From JBCDBY01 sp039182715 (GTDB lineage: Bacteria; Planctomycetota; PLA2), in contig JBCDBY010000099.1 in assembly GCA_039182715.1 (NCBI GenBank), forward strand, positions 1-14,190: a DNA stretch of 14,190 nt, given 5' to 3'. The notes beneath the pieces were generated by a model. The model was given only the letters and a program-made list of their open reading frames with translations, was not told the DNA's origin and searched no databases. The first letter of the stretch is position 1. Every line of letters starts with the position of its first letter. Both the position numbers and the translations under genes were made by a program. Of the stretch, positions 6,742 through 12,870 are shown in pieces.

Positions 6742-8127
6742 CTATCTTGCGGCCGGGGCTGGTTCGAGCGCTCCGAGGTCGAGCTCCCAGAGTTTGTCGA
6801 GGAATCGCAGGCCTTCCGCGATGCGCCCGCCGACCGGGGCGCCGTGGGGCGTCGTCTCCGGGTTGAGGCGCAGGAAGACGATGCTGCCCGACGGGTGCGG
6901 GCCGAGCACTGCGCTGGCGTCACCCTGCTCCTTCGCGCTCTCGCTCCACGCACCGTCGCGGTAGTCGAGCTCCAGCTTGCGTTCGTCCATGCTGCGCGAC
7001 GCCAGGGCCATCCCTCCGCCATCGCGATGCTCGCGCGAGAGGCGCAGGACGTCCGACTCGAGCGCGGCTGCGTCGAGGCCCGGCACGGTGCCCTCCACCG
7101 TGGCGAGATGCAGCGGGTAGGCGTGCAGCTCCGGGATGCCGCGCGTCAGCTTGCCGAACGCGGCGCCGAAGCGCGGGTTGAGTTCATTCGGCCGGAAACC
7201 CTCGTCCGTGGCGATGCCGTCGATGGTGAACGAGCCGCGGAACCCGTAGGTGTCCCGCAGGTGGCGGCCGACGGCCCGGGCGGCGTCGCGCATCTCCCGC
7301 TCGAGCGCCTCCGGCGCGTCCCAGAACGACGCCGCCTGCGCATAGTGGAAGCGGCTCGTGCCGCCGACGCACAGCACGACCATCTCGACCGGCCGGAAGG
7401 CGATCACTTCGTCGTCGATTACCCAGCCGTGGATGCTGCAGGGCAGTCCCTCGAGGAATGGCATGACGCGCACGCGCTCAGCGTGGCCGCGATACTCGTC
7501 GACGAGCGCCTCGATCTCCGCGCGCGTTCGCAGCCAGCGCGTCCCGACGGCTCCGCCGTGCCAGCCTTCCGTGTTGTCCTGCGCCACCACGACGCCGTGA
7601 CCCCCGTCTACGTCGCTCCACGCGGCGTCGATGGCGTCCCGTTCGAGTGCGACGACGGCGGCGGGGGCGCGAGCGATGCCGGCGGCATCCCAGATCGACT
7701 CGGCGCGGGTCTTGTCTTCCAACGCGACCCACGACGGCCGACGCGCGCCGAACACCCGGCGGCCGCCGACCTCCTGCAGGCCACCCCAGATCGACGTCGT
7801 CACGCGCGCCGTCCCTTCGGGGTCGAAGCGATCGAGTTCTTCGCGCGCCCATGCGGGCAGATTGGCCAGCGCCGCCTCCGCCGCGCGCATGCCGCTCATG
7901 AGATCGGGCGACGGACCGATGTCGAGATCGATCGTGGTGATCCAGTCGGGGATGTCGCCCGTCCCGCGCGTCGCGCCGAGCGCGAGAACCTCGGCGCCAA
8001 GGTCGCGCAGAGTGGTGCCGACGTTGACACCTTCGAGCACGACGGCACCCGCGCAGATCCACTTGCGGCCCCCGTATGTCTCGCGCAGGATTCGTCCGTA
8101 ATCACTCATCGTCGTCGAGTCTGTCAT
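6742..8127 (-). CDS. ATP-grasp fold enzyme, substrate unknown
   Basis: The product is 461 aa. ATP-grasp features are visible: the nucleotide-binding segment LEDKTRAESIWDAAGI (~136-151), the adenine-region strand VRVMPFLEGLPCSIHGWV (~219-236) and the metal-binding set D303 in FTIDGIA and E315/N317/R319 in PNELNPRFGAAF. These enzymes activate a carboxylate as acyl-phosphate and join it to an amine or thiol. The N-terminal ~130 residues look like the usual pre-ATP-grasp domain (WICAGAVVLEGVNVGTTL, EVLALGATRGTG). The C-terminus carries an extra region (~375-445) ending GGRIAEGLRFLDKLWEL. The ATG at 8127 is preceded by AGGTG about ten bases away; an in-frame ATG at 8109 is an alternative. The gene stands alone, divergent from the lipoprotein gene, so context does not suggest a substrate. 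Confidence 0.85.
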   Translation of the reverse strand: MTDSTTMSDYGRILRETYGGRKWICAGAVVLEGVNVGTTLRDLGAEVLALGATRGTGDIPDWITTIDLDIGPSPDLMSGMRAAEAALANLPAWAREELDRFDPEGTARVTTSIWGGLQEVGGRRVFGARRPSWVALEDKTRAESIWDAAGIARAPAAVVALERDAIDAAWSDVDGGHGVVVAQDNTEGWHGGAVGTRWLRTRAEIEALVDEYRGHAERVRVMPFLEGLPCSIHGWVIDDEVIAFRPVEMVVLCVGGTSRFHYAQAASFWDAPEALEREMRDAARAVGRHLRDTYGFRGSFTIDGIATDEGFRPNELNPRFGAAFGKLTRGIPELHAYPLHLATVEGTVPGLDAAALESDVLRLSREHRDGGGMALASRSMDERKLELDYRDGAWSESAKEQGDASAVLGPHPSGSIVFLRLNPETTPHGAPVGGRIAEGLRFLDKLWELDLGALEPAPAAR

Positions 8128-8158
8128 CGTCGAATGACACCTGTGTTACCTCTCGCGA

Positions 8159-8214
8159 ATTCCAACCGATTTTCGCGTCCGCGGTTCACGGGGCGGCGTA
8201 TAGGCGGTTGGAAT
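8159..8214. promoter_or_regulatory. Perfect 10-bp inverted repeat in a divergent intergenic region
   Basis: ATTCCAACCG (8159-8168) and CGGTTGGAAT (8205-8214) are perfect complements separated by 36 bases. They lie in the 88-bp region between the divergent starts at 8127 and 8216. The right arm ends one base before the ATG at 8216 and covers that gene's ribosome-binding region. A TATAGG word at 8199-8204 could be a -10 element. Either a split operator or an mRNA stem that occludes translation would fit. Confidence 0.5.
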
Positions 8215-8215
8215 C

Positions 8216-8629
8216 ATGCGAAACGGTTTGCTGCTCTTCGCCGCCCTCACGATCGGCGGCTGTGGTGAGATCACGACGGATGGAACCGGGACGTTCGACC
8301 TCCCGGCTCTCAAGGAGAAGCTCAACCAGAAGATCGAGACGGCCAGCGAAACGGCTCGCGATGCGGGCTCCGCGAAGCAGGCCGCCTTCCAGCTCTGGAT
8401 GGACGAGAAGCTCGGTCCGATGGAGGAGCAGTTCCGCGACCTGAGCGCACGCACGTCGGAGGCGGTCCAGACCGACCTCGCGACCTACCGGGATGCGCTC
8501 ATGGAGCAGATCCAGCGCCTGCGCGAAGCGACTCCCGAGACCTGGGAAGGCATCGTCGCGGGTGTGCGCCAGGCGTTCGAGGACATGCAGGCCGCGCTGC
8601 AGCGCGCGACGCAGTCCTTGGCGGCCTGA
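8216..8629 (+). CDS. Small probable lipoprotein with amphipathic helices
   Basis: The product is 137 aa. The N-terminus MRNGLLLFAALTIGGC is a short lipoprotein-type signal with candidate lipobox IGGC and acylated C16. The -3 residue is Ile where Leu is usual, so processing is likely but not certain. The remainder is charged, alanine/glutamate/glutamine-rich and almost certainly helical (LKEKLNQKIETASETARDAG, MEEQFRDLSARTSEAV, MEQIQRLREATPETW, VRQAFEDMQAALQRAT). This pattern suggests a coiled-coil or phasin-like helical bundle at the membrane face. No enzyme motif is seen. The next gene begins 36 bp downstream on the same strand and also encodes a helical envelope protein, so the two are probably co-transcribed. 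Confidence 0.75.
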   Translation: MRNGLLLFAALTIGGCGEITTDGTGTFDLPALKEKLNQKIETASETARDAGSAKQAAFQLWMDEKLGPMEEQFRDLSARTSEAVQTDLATYRDALMEQIQRLREATPETWEGIVAGVRQAFEDMQAALQRATQSLAA

Positions 8630-8650
8630 CCCCGATCCCAAACGCGCGGT

Positions 8651-8673
8651 ATCCTCATCGCTAGGATGAGGAT
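8651..8673 (+). promoter_or_regulatory. Perfect hairpin enclosing the start codon of the next gene
   Basis: ATCCTCATC (8651-8659) pairs perfectly with GATGAGGAT (8665-8673) around a five-base loop GCTAG. The ATG at 8666-8668 lies inside the right arm, and the AGG that could act as ribosome-binding site lies at the loop and arm boundary. In mRNA this 9-bp stem would hide the start unless opened. The stop of the upstream lipoprotein gene is at 8627-8629, close enough for terminating ribosomes to open it. Confidence 0.6.
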
Positions 8674-9613
8674 TCTGATTGCGATCGCGCTCGTGCTGAT
8701 CGGCACGGCTGTCGGGTGGTTCCTGCGTGGGGCGGTGGACGCACCTCCCACGCGGGCCCACCGGACGGATCGCGGCGCCTCGGAGCCGGTGGTGGTCGTG
8801 CGCTCCTCCCCGATGACCGAGTCGGCGCCCGCGCCGTCGGAGCCCGCGAGGGAGGATCCGGATCCGGAACCTGAGCGCGAGACCAGGCCCGCTTCCGATC
8901 CGGAGTCGAAACCCGACCCGGAGCAGGCGAAGATGGCGAAGATCTTCCGCGGCATGCTCCCGATCATGAGGATGCAGTTCGCGCGGGAGGCGAAGGAGGA
9001 GGCGGCCCAGTTGCGCGAGCGGCTTGGCCTGACCGACGAACAGGAGAAGAAGTTCGCGGAAATCCTCCGCGCGTTCCGGCTTCGTGCGATCGAGGAGGGT
9101 GTCCTTCCGCTCATGGAGGGCGTCGAACCCACCCCGGAGACCTACGCGCTGCTGCAGACGCAAGACGGCATCGCACCGGCGCTCGAGACGGAGCTCGGTA
9201 CCGCTCTGAGCGCACATCAGATCGAGCGCTACAAGGAGCACAACCGGGAGGTCGCGGCAAAGCAGCGTGCGGAGGAAGTGGAAGAGTCGTTCAAGGCGCT
9301 CGCCATCCCCGATCTCGACGAGGAGCAGGCGCGGCAGGTTCGCGCTGTCCTGGATGTCGAGTTGCGCGAGCGCGGAGGGCAAGCGGGCATGAGCGGCGGC
9401 GGCTTTTCGTTCCGCATGAAGAGCGACGAGAGCGTCCAAAGCAGCCCGGCCGAACGCCTCCAGAAGCGGCGCGAGCGCCTGGCCCCGTTCCTGCGACCGG
9501 ACCAGCTCGAGCACCTCGATCGGATGCACGCCGAGGAGCTCGAGTCGATTGCGGCGAGCGAAAAGCTGACGGAAGCCTGGGCGAAGGAGCTGCCGGAGGG
9601 CAAAGAGAAGTAG
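8666..9613 (+). CDS. Membrane-anchored CpxP/Spy-like protein with four LxxxQ motifs
   Basis: The product is 315 aa. An N-terminal hydrophobic segment (3-20) with arginines at its edges is a membrane anchor or uncleaved signal. It is followed by a Pro/Glu/Asp-rich linker (~45-88) and a long helical domain. Four LxxxQ motifs start helices: LTDEQ (122-126), LSAHQ (181-185), LDEEQ (217-221) and LRPDQ (276-280). LTxxQ is the signature of the CpxP/Spy periplasmic chaperone family, whose members have two copies in about 150 residues. Four copies suggest a duplicated or elongated relative. The family binds unfolded or metal-stressed envelope proteins; that role here is inferred. The GFSFRMKSDES stretch (~246-256) breaks the helical pattern. 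The start is fixed by the membrane segment. Confidence 0.75.
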   Translation: MRILIAIALVLIGTAVGWFLRGAVDAPPTRAHRTDRGASEPVVVVRSSPMTESAPAPSEPAREDPDPEPERETRPASDPESKPDPEQAKMAKIFRGMLPIMRMQFAREAKEEAAQLRERLGLTDEQEKKFAEILRAFRLRAIEEGVLPLMEGVEPTPETYALLQTQDGIAPALETELGTALSAHQIERYKEHNREVAAKQRAEEVEESFKALAIPDLDEEQARQVRAVLDVELRERGGQAGMSGGGFSFRMKSDESVQSSPAERLQKRRERLAPFLRPDQLEHLDRMHAEELESIAASEKLTEAWAKELPEGKEK

Positions 9614-9622
9614 AGGGCGAAG

Positions 9623-9650
9623 TTGACAGGCTCCGTCCCGGCGCTAACCT
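9623..9650 (+). promoter_or_regulatory. Sigma-70-like promoter TTGACA-N16-TAACCT
   Basis: A perfect -35 hexamer TTGACA at 9623-9628 is followed after 16 bases by TAACCT at 9645-9650, a weak -10 (3 of 6 to consensus). It lies in the short non-coding stretch after the LxxxQ gene and just upstream of the 9659-9675 palindrome. Transcription would start near 9657, inside or next to the palindrome. Confidence 0.5.
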
Positions 9651-9658
9651 TCTTGCAG

Positions 9659-9675
9659 TTGAGACTCAGTCTCAA
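9659..9675. promoter_or_regulatory. Perfect 17-bp palindrome, Fur-box-like operator
   Basis: TTGAGACTCAGTCTCAA is a perfect inverted repeat with 8-base arms around a central C. The inner TGAGACT-C-AGTCTCA has the 7-1-7 geometry of Fur-family operators (TGATAAT-N-ATTATCA in E. coli; TGAGA/TCTCA half-sites occur in other Fur-type boxes). It sits directly downstream of the putative -10 at 9645-9650, where a bound repressor would block initiation. The regulator itself (Fur, Zur, PerR or another dimeric repressor) cannot be decided from sequence alone. Confidence 0.6.
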
Positions 9676-9715
9676 TTGGGTCTGTGCTGGGTACGGTTTT
9701 CGGAAGAATCCGCTT

Positions 9716-9772
9716 ATGAAGCCTGTTTTCGCTCGCATGCGCGTCCGCCTGGTGGGGGAAACCTCCCGGTGA
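9716..9772 (+). CDS. 18-aa leader ORF overlapping the next start
   Basis: ATG at 9716 is preceded by GGAAGA (9702-9707) at eight bases, the best ribosome-binding site in this region. The frame encodes MKPVFARMRVRLVGETSR and stops with TGA at 9770-9772. That stop overlaps the GTG of the following gene (9769-9771) as GTGA. The peptide is strongly basic with no recognised function. The arrangement suggests a translational-coupling leader; a chance ORF is the alternative. Confidence 0.45.
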   Translation: MKPVFARMRVRLVGETSR

Positions 9773-10095
9773 AGGACCAGTCGGAACTCGTCGAACGCGC
9801 GATCGCCACCTTCGTCGACCGGCTCGCCGCCGAGGATGAGCACCTTGGCCGCGCCTTCGTTTGCTGGCTGCGCCGCTCCTACGCGGGCCAGCGCATGCCC
9901 AAGCGACTGGCCGACTACTTCGAGCGCAACATGCCGCCGAGCGATATCCCGAGCTGCGTGCTCTGCTCCTACGGCGCCGTCGCGCAGCGCTACCTCGAGT
10001 GCCCGCACGCGCCCAAGGGGCTGCGCGTCCAGGGCGACCGCCTGGAGCGCGTGCGGGACGAGCTGCAGCGCCGTCTATCGCGACTCGGAGGATAG
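9769..10095 (+). CDS. Small cysteine-containing protein of unknown function
   Basis: The product is 108 aa from the GTG at 9769, which overlaps the leader ORF stop. An in-frame TTG at 9676 would start inside the palindrome edge and lacks a ribosome-binding site, so I rejected it. The protein is soluble and helical at both ends. The centre has PSCVLCSYGAVAQRYLECPH: C63 and C66 as CxxC, C78 followed by PH80, plus C32 upstream. These could bind a metal or an iron-sulfur cluster or form a thiol switch, but no family is recognised. The placement behind a Fur-like palindrome suggests a role in metal or redox homeostasis (inference). The last 21 bases overlap the 3' end of the convergent hflC-like gene. 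Confidence 0.65.
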   Translation: MKDQSELVERAIATFVDRLAAEDEHLGRAFVCWLRRSYAGQRMPKRLADYFERNMPPSDIPSCVLCSYGAVAQRYLECPHAPKGLRVQGDRLERVRDELQRRLSRLGG

Positions 10096-11019
10096 ATACC
10101 GGTAGAGCGGCGAGTCGGGCGAGACCACCAGCGTGTGGTTGGCGCCGACGATCTTCTTGTACGCCTCGAGCGTGCGATAGAAGGAATAGAACTCCGGATC
10201 GGCGCCGTACGAGTCGGCGAAGATCTGCGCCGCCTCGGCGTCCGCCTTCGCCACGATCTCCTGCGCCTTGCGGTACGCCTCCGACGTGATGCGCTTCTCG
10301 TCGCGCTCGCGGCGGCCCTCGATCTCCGCCTTCTTGCCCTCGCCGATCGAACGGTAGCGCTCGGCGATGCGCTGGCGCTCCGAGATCATGCGCTTGTAGA
10401 CGGCGCGCCGCACCTGCTCGACGTAGTTGATGCGCTTGATGCGCACGTCGATGAGCTCGATGCCGTACTGCGGGGCGAGCACCGACGCCTGGTCCTTGAT
10501 CTGCCCGACCAGCTTCTCGCGGCCGTTCGCGATCTTGTCGCGCGCGCGGTCGTCGAGCTGGCCGACATCGTCCGCGTCCGGCTCGATGGACAGCACGCGG
10601 TTGGACAGGCGGACGACCTCGATGAGATCGTGCGCGCTGATGACGTCCCGCGTGGCAGAGTCGAGAATGCCGTCCAGGCGGCCTTGCGCGCCGATCTCGG
10701 TGCGCACGGTCTGCAGGAACTTGAGCGGATCGGCGATGCGCCAGCGCGCGGTCGTGTCGACCCAGATGAACCGCTTGTCGGCGGTCGTGATCTCGTTCTT
10801 CTTGCCGTCCCAGATGAGCACGCGCCGGTCGAAGCGGTTCACGTCCTGGACGAAGGGAAGGCGGAAGTAGAGGCCCGCCTCGCGCTTCGGTTCGCCCTTG
10901 GGCTCGCCGAACTGCGTGATGACCACCTGCTCCCACTCGTTGACCACGTAGGTGGAGCTGAAGAGCGTGATCGCGAGCAGGGCGGCGATCACGCCGAGGG
11001 CGCGTTTGTCGAACTTCAC
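10075..11019 (-). CDS. hflC: HflC, SPFH/band 7 membrane protease modulator
   Basis: The product is 314 aa; E. coli HflC has 334. It has an N-terminal membrane helix (~7-26), then the SPFH domain beginning VNEWEQVVITQFGEPKGE and the HflC-type stretch GLYFRLPFVQDVNRFDRRVL. RYSIGEGKKAEIEGRRERDE-like charge-rich coil (as RSIGEGKKAEIEGRRERDE) and YRKAQEIVAKADAEAAQIFA follow, then ADPEFYSFYRTLEAYKKI, typical of HflC near its end. HflK and HflC form a large inner-membrane cage around the FtsH protease and modulate turnover of membrane proteins. The start is the GTG at 11017-11019, which overlaps the hflK TGA as GTGA; the frame stays open upstream only as hflK antiframe. FtsH is not in the window. 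Confidence 0.93.
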   Translation of the reverse strand: MKFDKRALGVIAALLAITLFSSTYVVNEWEQVVITQFGEPKGEPKREAGLYFRLPFVQDVNRFDRRVLIWDGKKNEITTADKRFIWVDTTARWRIADPLKFLQTVRTEIGAQGRLDGILDSATRDVISAHDLIEVVRLSNRVLSIEPDADDVGQLDDRARDKIANGREKLVGQIKDQASVLAPQYGIELIDVRIKRINYVEQVRRAVYKRMISERQRIAERYRSIGEGKKAEIEGRRERDEKRITSEAYRKAQEIVAKADAEAAQIFADSYGADPEFYSFYRTLEAYKKIVGANHTLVVSPDSPLYRYLSSESR

Positions 11020-11984
11020 CGGGCACCTCCCGCGAGCGGCAGGTGCTGCAGCACCCCGTCGCTGTCCACGACCATGACGCGCTGCACCTTGGGCAGCACC
11101 TCCTCGAGCGTCTCGAGGTAGAGACGCCGGCGCGTCACCTCGGACGAGCGCTTGTAGATGTCGAGCAGCTCGTTGAAGCGGGCGACGTCGCCCTTCGCCT
11201 CGTTCGTGCGCTCGACCGCGTAGCCCTCGGCCTGCGAGATCTGTCGCTTGGCCTGGCCCTCGGCGAGTTCGATGACCTTGTTGTACTCGCGCTCCGCCTC
11301 GTTCACGAGCTGGTTGCGCTCCTGCTGCGCGGCGTTGACGTCGTTGAAGCTGTCGCGCACCGACACCGGCGGGTTGGCGTTCTGCAGCTTGAGCGTGACG
11401 ATGCGCACGCCCATGCGGTACTCGTCGAGTCGCCGCTGCAGATCGTCGCGCGCCTTGACCGCGATCTCGTCGCGCTTGCGCGTCAGCACCTCGGTGACCG
11501 TGTAGTCGCCCACGATCGTGCGCATGACCGACTCCGAGAGATCGCGGATCGTCTGCTCCTGATCGAGGACGTGGAAGACGAAGTCCTTCGCGTCCTTGAT
11601 CTGGTACTGCACGACCCACTCGACCTCGGCGATGTTCAGGTCGCCCGTGAGCATGATCGCCTCGCTGTCGCTGCGGGAGAACGAGCTGCGCACACCGGCT
11701 TCGACGGTGCGGAACCCGAACTCCTCCTTGCGCACCTCGGTGACCGGCACCTTGATCGCCCGGTCGACGCCGAAGGGCAACTTGAAGTGCAGGCCCGGCG
11801 AAGTGGTCTTGCTGTAGCGCCCGAAGCGCAGCACGACCGCCTCCTCCTCGGGCGCGACGGTGTAGTAGCTCGTAAAGAGGCCGACAAGGCCGACCAGCAC
11901 GAGGGCGCCCGCGATCGCCGCGCGCCGGATCATGGCCGGCGTCCAGCGGTTCACGGGCGGCCGACGATATCTCTCGTAGTCCAT
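11016..11984 (-). CDS. hflK: HflK, SPFH/band 7 membrane protease modulator
   Basis: The product is 322 aa from the ATG at 11984 (MDYERYRRPP). An in-frame ATG at 12026 would add 14 residues without a better ribosome-binding site. A membrane helix (~20-41) is followed by YTVAPEEEAVVLRFGRY, then SPGLHFKLPFGVDRAIKVPV, the HflK-type entry to the SPFH domain. Further features are MLTGDLNIAEVEWVVQYQI and the C-terminal coiled coil with LVNEAEREYNKVIELAEGQA and RRLYLETLEEVLPKVQRVMV. E. coli HflK is about 419 aa, with a long Gly-rich N-terminal extension that is absent here. It is translationally coupled to hflC through the GTGA overlap; the order hflK-hflC is the usual one. Confidence 0.93.
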   Translation of the reverse strand: MDYERYRRPPVNRWTPAMIRRAAIAGALVLVGLVGLFTSYYTVAPEEEAVVLRFGRYSKTTSPGLHFKLPFGVDRAIKVPVTEVRKEEFGFRTVEAGVRSSFSRSDSEAIMLTGDLNIAEVEWVVQYQIKDAKDFVFHVLDQEQTIRDLSESVMRTIVGDYTVTEVLTRKRDEIAVKARDDLQRRLDEYRMGVRIVTLKLQNANPPVSVRDSFNDVNAAQQERNQLVNEAEREYNKVIELAEGQAKRQISQAEGYAVERTNEAKGDVARFNELLDIYKRSSEVTRRRLYLETLEEVLPKVQRVMVVDSDGVLQHLPLAGGAR

Positions 11985-12076
11985 GAACCGACGGTACCAC
12001 CGGTCACAAGGCCGCATTCGCGGCAAAGCGGTCGCGGCACCCGGCGGCGCCGGAGCGGCTACACTCGGCGCCTCGC
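11985..12076. promoter_or_regulatory. Divergent intergenic region of hflK and the HXXEE gene
   Basis: This 92-base gap must hold promoters for both genes. For the plus strand a TACACT word (12060-12065) could be a -10 element, which would give a very short leader before the ATG at 12077. No clear -35 is seen on either strand. A small GCCGC-ATTC-GCGGC stem lies near 12011-12024. Confidence 0.35.
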
Positions 12077-12625
12077 ATGTGGGATCGTCTGGTCGGAAAT
12101 TGGGTCTACGGCGGGTTCCTTGCGTCGTTCGTGCTGCTCGGCATGCTGCCGCTCGTCGCTCCGCACTGGCCGCTCCATCTCGTGCTGGTCTATCTCATGA
12201 CGCCCGCGTACATGTGGCACCAGTACGAGGAGCACGATGGCGATCGCTTCCGGCGCTACTTCAACGGCATGCTGGCCGACGGCCGCGAGGTCCTGACCCG
12301 GCGCGCGGTCTTCGTGATCAACGTGCCGCTCGTGTGGGGCGTCAACCTCGGCGCGCTTCTTCTGGCCGGCCTGGTTCACCCGGGCTTCGGGCTCGTCGCC
12401 GTCTATCTCGTCGTCGTCAATGCGATCGTGCACGTGGTACCCGCCGTACGCCTTCGAACGTATAACCCGGGCCTCGTGACGGCCGTCGCGCTCTTCCTGC
12501 CGCTGGGAGGGCTGGCGCTGTTCGTCTTCGCCGATGTCGAAGCCGGCTACCACATGCTCGCGTTCGCGATTGTGGTGGCGCTGCATGCCGGCATCGTGGT
12601 GCACGCCTTGCGCCGTCGACGCTAG
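12077..12625 (+). CDS. HXXEE-domain multi-pass membrane protein
   Basis: The product is 182 aa with about five hydrophobic segments (~11-28, ~31-45, ~76-103, ~104-123 and ~132-178, the last possibly two helices). The family motif is present as H48-Q-Y-E51-E52 in PAYMWHQYEEHDGDRF at the end of the second segment. Downstream N115 and H119 (VVVNAIVHVVPAV) and the Y129-N-P-G turn also fit the family. HXXEE proteins are small integral membrane proteins of unknown function; the conserved His/Glu set suggests metal binding or catalysis within the membrane. The TAG stop (12623-12625) is the first triplet of the inverted repeat of the following palindromic element. The last codons encode ALRRRR. Confidence 0.8.
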   Translation: MWDRLVGNWVYGGFLASFVLLGMLPLVAPHWPLHLVLVYLMTPAYMWHQYEEHDGDRFRRYFNGMLADGREVLTRRAVFVINVPLVWGVNLGALLLAGLVHPGFGLVAVYLVVVNAIVHVVPAVRLRTYNPGLVTAVALFLPLGGLALFVFADVEAGYHMLAFAIVVALHAGIVVHALRRRR

Positions 12626-12870
12626 CCTGCATGATTCATGACCGCGCGGGAGCTCCGGAGGGGAATCGCCGCTGCATTGCCGTGCGAGGCGACGCCACGC
12701 GCTCTCGCCTTCTCGACGCGCTCTTCTGGTCGAGGACGGATCGTCGAGATCGAGGAATCCCGAGGAAGCCGTGGCAGGAGTCACGGCGACGGGGGATGAC
12801 CCAGAAGGCAATCCCGAGATCGGCGATCCGGACCGGCCAGAACCCGCGGGGTCATGACTGATGCAGGCTA
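12623..12870. mobile_element. MITE-like palindromic element with terminal inverted repeats and TA ends
   Basis: The left end 12623-12650 (TAGCCTGCAT...GCGCGGG) and right end 12843-12870 (CCCGCGG...ATGCAGGCTA) are complementary at 25 of 28 positions. Weaker complementarity continues inward: ATCGCCG and ATTGCC on the left match CGGCGAT and GGCAAT on the right. Both ends are bounded by TA, matching the TA target duplication of IS630/Tc1-mariner elements and their MITEs. The interior has no credible gene; a 76-codon open frame spans the palindrome itself. The left TA belongs to the TAG stop of the HXXEE gene, and the right TA to the TAG stop of the convergent phosphoesterase. A REP-type bidirectional terminator is the main alternative. 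Confidence 0.6.

Noticed and set aside
6844..8268. 474-codon plus-strand open frame opposite the ATP-grasp gene
   Set aside because: The minus strand carries intact ATP-grasp motifs, while this frame is an Arg/Ala/Val-rich shadow without recognisable domains.
9676..9768. TTG start at the edge of the palindrome for the cysteine protein
   Set aside because: No ribosome-binding site precedes it, it overlaps the putative operator, and the GTG at 9769 has a GTGA coupling to a leader ORF.
12631..12861. 76-codon plus-strand open frame in the palindromic element
   Set aside because: It begins and ends inside the inverted repeats, has no ribosome-binding site and no recognisable domain.
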